Source of the DNA: Saprospiraceae bacterium
Lineage (GTDB): Bacteria > Bacteroidota > Bacteroidia > Chitinophagales > Saprospiraceae
Direction of reading: 5' to 3'
Assembly (NCBI GenBank): GCA_028280415.1
Contig: JANQLV010000045.1
Coordinates: forward strand, 86,001 to 150,000
DNA: 64,000 nucleotides
Both the position numbers and the translations under genes were made by a program. The notes beneath the pieces are model-generated. The model made no database searches. It saw nothing but the letters and a program-made list of their open reading frames with translations, and was not told where the DNA came from. Positions 8,051 to 16,813 of the stretch are shown here, in pieces. The stretch's first letter is position 1, and every line of letters begins with the position of its first letter.

Positions 8051-8935
8051 TAAATGGTATTGCTACCAAGCAGGGGTACGGCATTATAAAAAAGGTCAAT
8101 CTCCGGTTGAAAAACATCAATCTATCATTCATCTTTTCAAAATCGGTATAAAGATAAAAAGCTACCTAGTATTTGTACGATTTCCCCTCTTTCTTTCTTG
8201 ACTCAAATGAAAAGGTGTTTTTATTAAACAAATAATGGAACAGCAGCTTGTAAAACGATAAAATTGGCTTAACAAAGCTCTTTGGGACTATGCCTGCAAA
8301 AAGTATCGCACTATGGTTTTCTAAAAGCGAATGAGTCCTTTAAAAAACGGATAGGAATGGCCGGAGCCCAAAGTAGTCCAGCTATCGGAAATGAGAAAAA
8401 CTTTTGCTCAATTTATTAAGACAATTTGCATCTTACCAAGTCAACCTTTTTATAAAAGTATTGTTATAATTCCATTAGTTCTGACATATAATATGTCTGA
8501 AATTCAGAATCTAATGTTTTTTGTTTGTTTATAGTTTGTTGGAAAGGGTATTCGAATCTAGAATACCCTCTTTCTTTTAAGTCGAATTTACACTTTCAGG
8601 CTTTAGAACCTTCCATATTATCAACTGCTTCGCTACTTCAAGTCCCCTGGGCCCATATATCCTTCCACTATTAACATCTTTACAACTTATATAGACAAAT
8701 TTCTCTTCGCCATTTTATCGAATTAATCATACTAAAACTTATTTTTGCAGCTTAACGCGATCTTAAATAGGTAGTGTTGTAAAATGCATGATAGTTCAAT
8801 GGATCAAAACAGATTATTCATTTGATTTTTTTGAAAAACGGTTTTCAGGTATCAGTAAGAGTTAATTCAATATTCAATACCCAAAAGCTTACTTCAGTGT
8901 CATACTTTCGACAACAGTGCCCTTAAATAGTCAAT
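8051..8935. other. 885-bp gene-poor interval
   Basis: No complete gene is evident. Between about 8280 and 8420 two short frames without ATG starts look protein-like: one reads LNKALWDYACKKYRTM and an overlapping frame reads SHYGFLKANESFKKRIGM. This would fit a frameshifted, decayed gene fragment, but I do not recognise it. A terminator-like hairpin lies at 8546-8578. The final 150 bp are AT-rich and presumably hold the promoter of the DUF4956-CotH operon, but no clear TAnnTTTG box was found. Confidence 0.4.
8546..8578 (+). terminator. Terminator-like hairpin in the intergenic region
   Basis: An eight-pair stem, GGGTATTC with GAATACCC, closes on loop GAATCTA and is followed by TCTTTCTTTT. No annotated plus-strand gene ends nearby; the phosphoesterase gene on the left is on the minus strand. 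It may end a small RNA or the decayed reading frame upstream. Confidence 0.5.
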
Positions 8936-9625
8936 ATGGATTTACTACAACAATTAGAGGCTAAATATATTGAGGAGTTTACGAATAATATTCCCTTTGG
9001 AGAGTTTCTCCTGAATATGCTCATTGTTGCTTTACTTAGTATTTTACTGCGTTTATACTACATTCATTTCGGAACCGCCATTTCGAACAGACGCAAATTT
9101 GCCAATACCTTTTTGCCTCTCGCACTCGGTACACTATTGATTATTATGATCGTAAAATCTTCTCTGGCGCTTTCGCTGGGTTTGGTAGGTGCATTATCTA
9201 TTGTACGTTTCAGAGCCGCGATCAAAGATCCCGAAGAATTAACCTTTTTGTTTTTTGCCATTGGTATCGGACTGGCCGGAGGTGCAAACCAGCCGATTCT
9301 GGCAACGATTGCTTTTGCTTTGATTATCACTATCCTGTACATTAATCGACTCTTCCTGAAAAGGGCCGGAATCCGGCAAGAAGACAGAATGTTTGTCAAT
9401 ATCAGTACGGATGTTGACGATTTAAACAAGGTTATTCAACTCCTGAGCGGTATTTTTCCCTATGTCGAATTAAAAAGACTGGATACGCTCGAAAAAGGGA
9501 TGGACTTATCCTTTATTTGCAAAGCTGAATCCATTGAGCAATTGGCAAAAGCAAAAAATGAAATTTCCGGTCTTTCCGAAAAGACAAATTTATCTATTGT
9601 TGATCAACCTGATTTGATTTTATGA
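8936..9625 (+). CDS. DUF4956 domain membrane protein
   Basis: This 229-residue protein has an N-terminal amphipathic part, four to five membrane segments between about residues 22 and 150, and a soluble alpha/beta C-terminal domain. The core SLALSLGLVGALSIVRFRA followed by IKDPEELTFLF is the signature of DUF4956. These proteins are usually encoded next to VTC-domain polyphosphate polymerases and CotH kinases. Here the stop codon overlaps the start of a CotH gene by four bases (ATGA), which means translational coupling, but no VTC gene is present. The biochemical role is unknown; assisting a membrane-associated polymer or surface-assembly process is inferred from the usual neighbours. Confidence 0.9.
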   Translation: MDLLQQLEAKYIEEFTNNIPFGEFLLNMLIVALLSILLRLYYIHFGTAISNRRKFANTFLPLALGTLLIIMIVKSSLALSLGLVGALSIVRFRAAIKDPEELTFLFFAIGIGLAGGANQPILATIAFALIITILYINRLFLKRAGIRQEDRMFVNISTDVDDLNKVIQLLSGIFPYVELKRLDTLEKGMDLSFICKAESIEQLAKAKNEISGLSEKTNLSIVDQPDLIL

Positions 9626-12600
9626 TTATTTCGGACAAGCATGCACTCGCCTCTAATGGGAAAAAGACAAAAATTGTGTTGTTCAGTTTGCTGGCAATAG
9701 TGCTTGTATTCTTATTGTATCCGATCAGTTATTTCACTAAAAGCGATAATCCATCACCAAACTCCTATTATTGTGATTTAGAAGTGAGAGACGGGGATTT
9801 TTTTCTTGCAGGCGATTATAAATTCAAATCTGCCAAAACACAAAGTAGCGATTATTCCAGAAGTGGGAAATACTCTTGTTTTCTGAAAAAATCCAATGAT
9901 GCGCAATACGGTGTGTTTTTTCAACTTCCCGCTATTCAACGGGGAGAATCATATAAAGCTTCTGTTTGGCGTTATCGGGAAGAAGGTGGTGATGACGGCT
10001 ATCTGGTAGTAGCCGCCGATGATCCAAAACAGTTTTATATAGGCACGAATACGATCATAAAATCAGTTGGAGGCTGGGAATTGCTGGAAATCAATTTCAC
10101 GATTCCTTATTACCGCCCAGTTGATAATATTAACGTTTATGTATACTCCAAAGGCGCCTATCCGGTATATTTCGATGATCTTTTAATCGACAGAATCAGT
10201 GCCCCGCTTACATTTAATCAGGAAAAATGGGCCCCTCCACAGCTCAATATCCAGTTGAAGGAAAAAGCACTGAAAAAACTGAATAATAAAAGAAAAGCAG
10301 CCCTGCAAAACGGGATTCTGGAATCGAGTGATGACGACTGGGTTAAAGCCAAACTTCACAACTTAGATACCGACGAAAGTCATAAAGTGCAACTCCGTCT
10401 GAAAGGCGATTGGCTCGATCATTTAAAAGACAATAAATGGTCTTTTCGTATTAAAGTGAAAACCGGAGAAGCCTATAACCGTTTACGATATTTTTCTTTA
10501 CATACCCCCTCGGCACGTTTACACCTGCACGAATGGGTTTTGCACAAAGCTTTTGAACAGGAAGGGGTACTTACTACTTATTACGATTTTTTACAATTAG
10601 ATATTAATAAAGAAAGCCGTGGTGTTTACGCTATTGAAGAGCATTTTGACAAGGTCTTGCTCGAAAGACAAAAACGCCGGGAAGGACCCATTATCAGATT
10701 TTCTGAAAATGGCTATTGGTCCGGTCTTAAAAGACAATTAAAACAATTGGAAGGGCTTGACTTTGAAGTGGATATGATCAATAAAAGGCCCGATGGAGCT
10801 ATCCTGGCTCCTTTCAGGAGTAATACTTTATTAAAAGATAGTTTACTTAGCCAGCAAACGGGAGAAGCTATCCTCCTGCTCGATCAATACAGAAATGGAG
10901 AAATTGCAATTGGAGATATTTTCGACCTCGATCTAATGGCAAAGTATATGGCACTCTGCGATGCCTTTAATGCTTATCACGGTCTGACCTGGCACAATCA
11001 AAGATATTATTTCAATCCTTTAAGTAGCAAACTCGAACCAATTGGTTTTGATGGCTTTGCTGAATTACCTTATAGCAAAAATTTCTTCCTGGGGATGGGA
11101 GCTTATAATTCAAAAAATGCAGAGGTAAAACACGTAGAACAATTATTTTTTCTCGACCTGGACTTTACCGCCAAATATGCGCATTATTTGTATAAGTATA
11201 CCTCAAGGAGTTTTTTGAATGCCTTTTTTGCAAATATTGAAGAGGATTTAAAGCTGCGGGAAACCCTGATCCAGACCGAATTTGAAGACTATGAATTTGA
11301 TCTTGAGCGTTTTTTAATCAATGCTCAACGCATGCATAGCCTGGTTTTGCCTTATGATGAGTTTAGTGTAAAAGTCTATACACAAAAAAGCGATAAGTAC
11401 ACTCAAACTATCAAAGTGGGCAATAATCATGGTTTACCCGTGCAACTCATCGGGACCGGAATCGATCAATTTGGCATTCAGGATACCCTGGACGACCAGC
11501 TGGTTTTAGAAGCCTTTTTCAAAAGAAAAATACATGACCTTCGCTCGCAACAGGATACTACGGTAATTCATCCGGAATGGGGAACCATCATTCATGCCTA
11601 TCGGGATCAACAACCTGTTAAATATAAAGAGATAGTAGTCCCCAAATCCGCCGAATATCTTTTTTACAAACCGGTAGGTATTGACTCTGTCTTTTTTACT
11701 TCTTTGGCCGATTGGCCGCTATACGATCGTTTAAGCATACGTCAGAAGATATTCAAGGATATCGAGCTGGTCCCTAATGAAGTCTATTCGGTTGCACAAG
11801 GAATTGTTTTTTTTAAAAAAGGGAAGCATCGAATTACAGAACCAATTATTATTCCTTCCGGATACGAAGTGATATTTGAAGCGGGTTGTCAATTGGATTT
11901 CATCAAAAAGGCAAAGTTCATCTCCCAATCGCCTGTATTTATCCGGGGAACAGAAGCCGAACCGGTTTTAATAAAATCTTCTGATAAAAGCGCAAGAGGT
12001 TTTATCGTACTGGAAACCAGTCGGCAATCTAAATTATACTATGCTATATTTGATGGCTTTGATACTTTGAAAGAGCCCGGCTGGACCTTGACCGGAGCAG
12101 TAACGTTCTATAAAGCGAATGTTCATATCGAGCGTAGTATTTTTAGAAATAATGTTAGTGAAGATGGCCTGAACATTGTCAATTCGGAGTTTTTGTTTAA
12201 GAATAGTCAGATCAATAATGCCTATAGTGATGGTCTTGACACGGATTTTTGTAAAGGAAAAATAGAAAACTCCAGGTTTATAAATTCCGGAAATGACGGA
12301 ATGGATTTTAGTGGTAGCGTAATTCTGGTGGATGGCGCTTTAGTGGATGGTGCAGGAGATAAAGGCATCAGTGTAGGAGAACATACCGACGCCAGCGTTT
12401 TTAATGTAAATATAAAAAACTCCGTTATAGCTGTTGCTTCCAAAGATTTGTCCACTCTATTCATCGATGATATCACTATGTTCAATTGCGATCAGGGTTT
12501 TACTGCCTACCAGAAAAAGCCCGAGTACGGCGGAGCCAATATCATTGTCGAAAAATATCAGGCCGACCAGGTCAAACGCCTTTATAACATCCGAGAAGAT

Positions 12601-12654
12601 TGTACCCTTCAGCTACTGGATAAAGTCATTATGGGCGAGAGTTTGTTTTATTAA
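9622..12654 (+). CDS. CotH kinase family protein with C-terminal parallel beta-helix
   Basis: This 1010-residue protein has one N-terminal membrane anchor (about residues 18-37) and then a carbohydrate-binding-like beta region (50-200). The CotH core spans roughly 250-580, with RLKGDW near 259, GVYAIEEHFDK near 335-345, a CDAFNAYHG/WHNQRYYFNP block near 445-465 and PIGFDGF near 471-477. From about 730 to the end are right-handed beta-helix repeats (for example FRNNVSEDGLNI, SGNDGMDFSGS). CotH proteins are atypical protein kinases that phosphorylate surface proteins in spore coats. In Bacteroidota their role is open. It starts inside the stop of the DUF4956 gene. The CotH-plus-beta-helix fusion suggests action on an envelope polysaccharide or filament; that is inference. 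Confidence 0.88.
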   Translation: MIISDKHALASNGKKTKIVLFSLLAIVLVFLLYPISYFTKSDNPSPNSYYCDLEVRDGDFFLAGDYKFKSAKTQSSDYSRSGKYSCFLKKSNDAQYGVFFQLPAIQRGESYKASVWRYREEGGDDGYLVVAADDPKQFYIGTNTIIKSVGGWELLEINFTIPYYRPVDNINVYVYSKGAYPVYFDDLLIDRISAPLTFNQEKWAPPQLNIQLKEKALKKLNNKRKAALQNGILESSDDDWVKAKLHNLDTDESHKVQLRLKGDWLDHLKDNKWSFRIKVKTGEAYNRLRYFSLHTPSARLHLHEWVLHKAFEQEGVLTTYYDFLQLDINKESRGVYAIEEHFDKVLLERQKRREGPIIRFSENGYWSGLKRQLKQLEGLDFEVDMINKRPDGAILAPFRSNTLLKDSLLSQQTGEAILLLDQYRNGEIAIGDIFDLDLMAKYMALCDAFNAYHGLTWHNQRYYFNPLSSKLEPIGFDGFAELPYSKNFFLGMGAYNSKNAEVKHVEQLFFLDLDFTAKYAHYLYKYTSRSFLNAFFANIEEDLKLRETLIQTEFEDYEFDLERFLINAQRMHSLVLPYDEFSVKVYTQKSDKYTQTIKVGNNHGLPVQLIGTGIDQFGIQDTLDDQLVLEAFFKRKIHDLRSQQDTTVIHPEWGTIIHAYRDQQPVKYKEIVVPKSAEYLFYKPVGIDSVFFTSLADWPLYDRLSIRQKIFKDIELVPNEVYSVAQGIVFFKKGKHRITEPIIIPSGYEVIFEAGCQLDFIKKAKFISQSPVFIRGTEAEPVLIKSSDKSARGFIVLETSRQSKLYYAIFDGFDTLKEPGWTLTGAVTFYKANVHIERSIFRNNVSEDGLNIVNSEFLFKNSQINNAYSDGLDTDFCKGKIENSRFINSGNDGMDFSGSVILVDGALVDGAGDKGISVGEHTDASVFNVNIKNSVIAVASKDLSTLFIDDITMFNCDQGFTAYQKKPEYGGANIIVEKYQADQVKRLYNIREDCTLQLLDKVIMGESLFY

Positions 12655-12660
12655 GTTGGG

Positions 12661-12720
12661 TTCGAGATTCGAGATTAAAATAAAAAGAAAATTATAAATG
12701 AGTAACGAATAACTATAAAT
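12661..12720. repeat. TTCGA-rich intergenic repeat, left flank of orphan gene
   Basis: The tandem TTCGAGATTCGAGATT at 12661-12676 is followed 25 bp later by GTAACGAATAAC. Related TTCGA/CGAATAAC units reappear at 13574-13616 on the other side of the gene at 12822-13517. Short degenerate AT-rich repeats of this kind are scattered in many Bacteroidota intergenic regions. Confidence 0.5.
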
Positions 12721-12773
12721 AAGGTTAATTTTTCTTTCCTTGACAAAAACTTTACTTTTTCTAAATGATCATC

Positions 12774-12781
12774 TATATTTG
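12774..12781 (+). promoter_or_regulatory. Bacteroidota -7 promoter box
   Basis: TATATTTG matches the TAnnTTTG consensus and lies 41 bp upstream of the ATG at 12822. No well-spaced -33 TTTG was found; the nearest TTG is 31 bp away, which is too far. Confidence 0.5.
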
Positions 12782-12821
12782 CATTGGATTGATTATTAAT
12801 CTTTTATAAAGCACTTGGAAC

Positions 12822-13517
12822 ATGAAAAAGCAAAGTTCTCATCGAAAGTATAACTTTCCCGACGCTGACCTTTATTTACAATGTGTCGAACGCTTGAAAT
12901 ACGCTAACCGGGATCGCCAGCAGTTTGAACAATACGGTTACAAAACGGAGCGAATGCAAAAATTCGCAGCGATGTGTGATAAATTTCGTAGCCTTCCGGA
13001 TGATGATGAACTGGTGGGAGATCAGATGCTTGTAACCGAGAAGAAATACGCAGCTGCCGAAAAGCTCAAAACTGCCATCCGTAGTCTGATGACCAGAGTA
13101 GCGATGAAATATAGCAACAGAACCGGACGTTATCGCAAATTCGGAACCTCCAAGATGGGAGACATGACCGATGCACAATTGCTATTTTGCGGTCGCAGAG
13201 TAGCGAGAGTTGCCCGTCAGCAGATCGACTTTCTCAGCGAAGTAGGTGTGAATGAAAATACAATTCAGAGAGTGACGGATGCCTGCCGCAATTTTGAAAA
13301 TGCATTAAATATTCAACAGGATAAAGTATCTGACCGGGATATTGCCGTAGAACGGCGAATCGATCAGGGAAATGCACTTTATGACGAAATGATTGTTCTT
13401 TGCAACATTGGCAAGGATATCTGGGTAGAAACCGACCTGGCGAAATACGAGAATTATACGATCTACGAAAGCAATAATGATCAAAAGATCGCAAGAAAGG
13501 AAAAAACTAAAAATTAA
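12822..13517 (+). CDS. Hypothetical protein, all-helical, cytoplasmic
   Basis: I do not recognise a named family for this 231-residue protein. It has no signal peptide or membrane segment, is highly charged, and is predicted by eye to be mostly alpha-helical with long amphipathic helices. Notable stretches are a basic segment SNRTGRYRKFGTSKMGDM around residues 98-115 and a Lys-rich C-terminal tail. Basic patches leave nucleic-acid or polyanion binding possible but unproved. It is monocistronic with its own -7 box and is flanked on both sides by TTCGA-type repeats. Confidence 0.8.
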   Translation: MKKQSSHRKYNFPDADLYLQCVERLKYANRDRQQFEQYGYKTERMQKFAAMCDKFRSLPDDDELVGDQMLVTEKKYAAAEKLKTAIRSLMTRVAMKYSNRTGRYRKFGTSKMGDMTDAQLLFCGRRVARVARQQIDFLSEVGVNENTIQRVTDACRNFENALNIQQDKVSDRDIAVERRIDQGNALYDEMIVLCNIGKDIWVETDLAKYENYTIYESNNDQKIARKEKTKN

Positions 13518-13573
13518 CTGCACTGACAAAACAACCAGGGACAACGATCTCCAGAAATTAAAAAGCATTTGAC

Positions 13574-13616
13574 TTTCGTTATTCGACTTTCGAGCTTCGA
13601 GAATCGAATAACGAAA
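13574..13616. repeat. TTCGA-rich inverted repeat, right flank of orphan gene
   Basis: A perfect 12-bp inverted repeat, TTTCGTTATTCG at 13574-13585 with CGAATAACGAAA at 13605-13616, encloses a 19-base centre containing TTCGAGCTTCGA. It can form a hairpin and may act as the terminator of the upstream gene, although no T-run follows. It shares CGAATAAC and TTCGAG units with the repeat at 12661-12720. Confidence 0.6.
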
Positions 13617-13768
13617 ATCGAATTTCTCCCCAAGATTTCAGCTTAGTACAATTAATAGATACAATAGCAGCATCTCCTAATTGCCAGGCATATAAATATA
13701 TTCCTCCCGAAGCAATAGCTCAGACTAAGAGTATCTTCACAGAAAATCCATCCGACCGGGAGAATTGA

Positions 13769-14308
13769 TTACTGTAAGAAATAGCGCAAACCGGCGCTAA
13801 TACTCATTCCATTGGAAAAGATCGGCTCGCTGGGGATTTTATCAGCAACTGCTCCCGTCCCTACTCCACCGATCTCAATGAAATAACATCCGCCCTGTGA
13901 AAAGAAGAATTCGAAACCAAAATGCCCATAGCCTCCAATCTCAACATCTTCCGAAGACAACTTATCGGAGGGCATTAAAATCAAAAATCCTCCTTCTCCA
14001 TATAGTCTTATGTTTTCACTAAGCTGTGTTCCAACCCCAATTAGACCCAAAGAAGCATTTCCATAAGGAACCCATTCGGTAAGGCCATCAATTACATTTT
14101 GATTATACATCAGGTTTGCTTTAAGTCTGATACCTATGTGTCCATCGGCAAAATACGGGCTTACAAAATTTAGTCCCAGTCCAAAATCATTTTGGAATTG
14201 CACTAATTGGAATCCCAGACCAAAACCCGAATTTAATTCACGCTCCTGGGCACTGATTTCGAAGTTGATCAAAACAAATAAACAGAGAACAATCAATTTA
14301 GCTTTCAT
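13769..14308 (-). CDS. Small outer-membrane beta-barrel-like protein
   Basis: This 179-residue protein has a cleavable signal peptide (residues 1-20, ending FEISAQ). It continues as alternating hydrophobic/polar strands rich in Gly and aromatics (GFGLGFQLVQFQ, GHIGIRLKANLMY, LYGEGGFLIL) and ends with ISAGLRYFLQ, an outer-membrane-type terminal strand. It resembles 8-strand OmpA/W-like barrels or the PorT-like family, but no specific family motif is visible. The start overlaps the end of the winged-helix gene upstream by 11 bp, so it is the third gene of a likely minus-strand operon with the membrane protein and regulator. Confidence 0.75.
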   Translation of the reverse strand: MKAKLIVLCLFVLINFEISAQERELNSGFGLGFQLVQFQNDFGLGLNFVSPYFADGHIGIRLKANLMYNQNVIDGLTEWVPYGNASLGLIGVGTQLSENIRLYGEGGFLILMPSDKLSSEDVEIGGYGHFGFEFFFSQGGCYFIEIGGVGTGAVADKIPSEPIFSNGMSISAGLRYFLQ

Positions 14309-14603
14309 CTTTTTTAGTTTTAATATTAATGTATGATTTTAATGCTTCCACATGTTTTTCGAAAGCCTTTATTCCTTTTGGAGTCAATTTGCAGGTGGTA
14401 TGCGGATAATTACCTTTGAATGATTTTTTGATCTCGATGTAAGCGGCTGCACTTAATTTCTTCAATTGTACACTCAAATTTCCGGCAGTAGCCCCTGTAT
14501 TTTCTTTTAGGAATTTGAAGTCAGCCTCTTCCACCCCTATTAAGAGACTCATTATAGCCAGGCGCAACTCAGAATTTAATAATGGATCCAGTGGCTTAAA
14601 CAC
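14298..14603 (-). CDS. Winged-helix transcriptional regulator (HTH_34/MarR-like)
   Basis: With the chosen GTG start at 14603 the protein has 101 residues, beginning MFKPLDPLLNSELRLAIMSL. The winged helix covers residues ~12-75: FKFLKENTGATAGNLSVQLKKL is the recognition region and KGNYPHTTCKLTPKGIKAF the wing. This is the short PF13601-type regulator common in Bacteroidota. The GTG overlaps the stop of the membrane-protein gene (GTGTTTAA), indicating translational coupling. The same frame is open 22 codons further upstream, but those residues lie inside the membrane-protein gene and do not resemble the family. These regulators are often encoded beside small multi-pass membrane proteins, and a shared sensing role is inferred. 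Confidence 0.88.
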   Translation of the reverse strand: MFKPLDPLLNSELRLAIMSLLIGVEEADFKFLKENTGATAGNLSVQLKKLSAAAYIEIKKSFKGNYPHTTCKLTPKGIKAFEKHVEALKSYINIKTKKDES

Positions 14604-15186
14604 TAAGTCTGTTTTTATTCCACAAAATAATCCCGGGAATGATATACCCGAGAAAGATAGCTCCTGCATTAAGCAATAACTGATTCAGATTATCGAATTG
14701 CGGACAAAGCAGAGCAGTTATCCAAAAGATTACAGCCCCTAGCATTAGAGGTATAAATTGATAGATCACAGCGGACACGAAAGTGGCCAATCCGATCAGG
14801 AGAAGGATAAAAGCAATTGGGTTCACCTGATTGGATATACTAACAAATACTGCTACGGATATTGTTATACCAAAGGCAAGCCATAAACTCCCATAAATCC
14901 TATCAAACTTTCCCCTCACTCCTCTCATCCGATTTTTACGTCTTTCATAAATAAAAGCAATGGGGAGGCCAACAACAGGAACAATAAACCAAACCCAATG
15001 AGCAAATTCTGTAAAATCGTATTTCAATAATGCATACTGGGCAAGACTGGCAAAAATCACGAGTATACCCCATAAAATGAAGTGAAAGCCGCTGCTATCA
15101 ATTTTGCGTTTAGCCAGGGCGATCATTTCCTCTATCACTTCAAGACTCTCTTCTTTAGATAATTTACGATCTCTCATAGCATTCAA
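14596..15186 (-). CDS. Six-helix integral membrane protein, partner of winged-helix regulator
   Basis: This 196-residue protein has a short charged N terminus (RKLSKEESLEVIEEMIALAKRK) and about six membrane segments: ~33-53, ~64-82, ~101-118, ~122-140, ~143-160 and ~168-188. The EESL..IEEMI..AK..I start, with a soluble helix before the first membrane segment, recurs in Bacteroidota membrane proteins encoded directly upstream of HTH_34 regulators. The stop codon overlaps the regulator's GTG start. Met4 (15177) is an equally plausible start. Function is unknown; regulating the activity or location of the coupled DNA-binding protein is inference. Confidence 0.82.
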   Translation of the reverse strand: MNAMRDRKLSKEESLEVIEEMIALAKRKIDSSGFHFILWGILVIFASLAQYALLKYDFTEFAHWVWFIVPVVGLPIAFIYERRKNRMRGVRGKFDRIYGSLWLAFGITISVAVFVSISNQVNPIAFILLLIGLATFVSAVIYQFIPLMLGAVIFWITALLCPQFDNLNQLLLNAGAIFLGYIIPGIILWNKNRLSV

Positions 15187-15321
15187 ATTCTTATTACAAA
15201 TATAAACTAGTTTATATTATAAACCAAATTTATTTTACTAAACAACTTCCCCTCACTACAAGGAATTAGCAATTCTGGATCGAATACACAAAAGGAATAA
15301 ATGAAAGTGGAAAAGAAATAA

Positions 15322-15981
15322 TTACTTAATCACCTCTACCATCAGGCATTTACATACCTCATGACTAAGCATCACAGAACTGTACTGATCATATGCGACC
15401 AGACAGCTTTTATCAAAAGCTTCGATTTTTAGAATGGTAATCTCGGTCCCCAGTTTTATATGCTTTACATTCAGGAAACGCAGCAGTTCAGCGGAACTAT
15501 TTTCGAGCGAGCAAAACCTGGCAGTTTGCCCTTCTTTTACCTCCGAGAGCCTGATATAATCTTTTCTGGTGATTACTCCGGATTTATCCGGGATTGGAGA
15601 ACCGTGTGGATCGATAGTTGGATATCCCAATAACTCATCCATTCGGTCAAATAGTTTTTCGGAATGGATGTGTTCCATTTCTTCGGCAATATCGTGGACT
15701 TCTTCCCAGCCAAAGCCCATTATTTTTACCAAAAACATTTCTGACAAACGGTGTTTGCGAATTACCATCGCTGCGGCTGTTCTTCCTTTATTGGTCAGTT
15801 TTAAAGGTTTGTATTTCCTGTAAGTAACCCAGCCTGCCGCCTCCAGCTTTTTGACCATATTATTCACGGTCGGGGCACTCACTTTCATCTCTTTACTCAG
15901 CTCCGTCACCGAAACTTCGTTCCCGCCTTTAGAGAGCGCATAAATCGCTTTCAGGTAATTTTCTTTAGTCTGCGTCGGCAT
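15322..15981 (-). CDS. Metal-dependent transcriptional repressor, DtxR/MntR family
   Basis: This 219-residue protein has the DtxR layout. The N-terminal winged helix (~5-65) contains VTELSKEMKVSAPTVNNMVKKL. The metal-binding dimerisation domain (~70-140) contains HRLSEMFLVKIMGF, AEEMEHIHSEKLFDRMDELL and PTIDPHGSPIP, with the conserved Glu/His ligands. A FeoA/SH3-like domain (~150-219) follows. Such proteins repress Mn or Fe uptake genes when metal-loaded. No transporter is adjacent, so it acts in trans or on itself. The 97 bp up to the neighbouring barrel gene are very AT-rich; no palindromic MntR-type box was identified with confidence. Confidence 0.93.
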   Translation of the reverse strand: MPTQTKENYLKAIYALSKGGNEVSVTELSKEMKVSAPTVNNMVKKLEAAGWVTYRKYKPLKLTNKGRTAAAMVIRKHRLSEMFLVKIMGFGWEEVHDIAEEMEHIHSEKLFDRMDELLGYPTIDPHGSPIPDKSGVITRKDYIRLSEVKEGQTARFCSLENSSAELLRFLNVKHIKLGTEITILKIEAFDKSCLVAYDQYSSVMLSHEVCKCLMVEVIK

Positions 15982-16078
15982 AAACCATAATTTCCATAAA
16001 TGTACGAAAAGATATTAGCAAAAATTATTAGATCAATCACTTACATCAATACAATTCGAATAAATTTAAACCACTTTT

Positions 16079-16726
16079 TTATTTAAGTTTCACTCCAAAT
16101 AACAATCCCAAACCAAAATATTTATTTGATCTCAGCGGAGTATTCGTAATTAGTTCATTCATCGAGTAATAAGCTCTTGCACCTAAAAGGTATTCCGTTT
16201 TTCCAATATTGAACTCTTTACCTAAAGATAGAATTAAGGGAAATGTAATTCTGTTAAAATCTGAATCGTATAGTTCTACTCTTCTTCTTTCTGTCTCTAC
16301 TTCACCGTCTTGATAGAAAACTGTATGTTTTTCACGATCGTAAACAAATATTGATATTGATGCCTGGGGAGAAATGAAAAATCTGTTGATATAATACTTT
16401 ATTCCAAGAGGGATACTAACGAAATAGAAATCATTTCTTGTTTTTGTTTTATCGATATCCATAAAATCGATTTCTTTCGACCTCTTTTCACCGGTATTTA
16501 AAACTCCAATCCCTGTTAATAAAGTAACTTTTGAAGACAGTGGAAACTCGACATTCAAATGAGCATTGAAGCACAGTATATACTCACTTGGAAACAATTC
16601 AGTTGGTTTTATTTTTGAAAAACTTGGTGAAGCTTCAAGCCTTAAGTGAAATTTGTTTTCAACTTGTGAAATACAAAATAATGGAAGTAAGATCAATGTC
16701 AGAATCAGGGAAAATCTCTTGTTCAT
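16079..16726 (-). CDS. Outer-membrane beta-barrel protein (PorT-like fold)
   Basis: This 215-residue protein has a signal peptide (1-20, ending LPLFCISQ). It is followed by alternating-pattern strands such as KFHLRLEASPSFSKI, VTLLTGIGVLNTG, FVSIPLGIKYYIN, RFFISPQASISIFVY and a terminal FGLGLLFGVKLK. The pattern 'SIPLG-KYY' is characteristic of the Bacteroidota outer-membrane beta-barrel (PF13568/PorT-like) family. Ligand and role are unknown. It may be the last gene of a minus-strand unit with two small ORFs just upstream (16742-16907). Confidence 0.78.
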   Translation of the reverse strand: MNKRFSLILTLILLPLFCISQVENKFHLRLEASPSFSKIKPTELFPSEYILCFNAHLNVEFPLSSKVTLLTGIGVLNTGEKRSKEIDFMDIDKTKTRNDFYFVSIPLGIKYYINRFFISPQASISIFVYDREKHTVFYQDGEVETERRRVELYDSDFNRITFPLILSLGKEFNIGKTEYLLGARAYYSMNELITNTPLRSNKYFGLGLLFGVKLK

Positions 16727-16741
16727 TTTTTCTGTTTTGTA

Positions 16742-16813
16742 TTATTGTGTAACTTCTTTTTTCTCTGGGGTCTTATTCTCGTTTGGTACCTTAACGTTAT
16801 TATTCGCGTACAT
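16742..16813 (-). CDS. Possible 23-residue hydrophilic peptide ORF
   Basis: The frame reads MYANNNVKVPNENKTPEKKE then VTQ and stop, and is Lys/Glu/Asn-rich. Its ATG sits inside the last codons of the small membrane ORF at 16800-16907 in another frame, so a translational overlap or a -1/+1 frame relation is possible. It ends 15 bp before the barrel gene start. It could simply be 5' untranslated sequence. Confidence 0.3.
   Translation of the reverse strand: MYANNNVKVPNENKTPEKKEVTQ

Noticed and set aside
14604-14669. 22-codon upstream extension of the winged-helix regulator
   Set aside because: It lies entirely within the coding sequence of the membrane protein in another frame, lacks family similarity, and a GTG at the overlapping stop gives the normal ~100-residue length.
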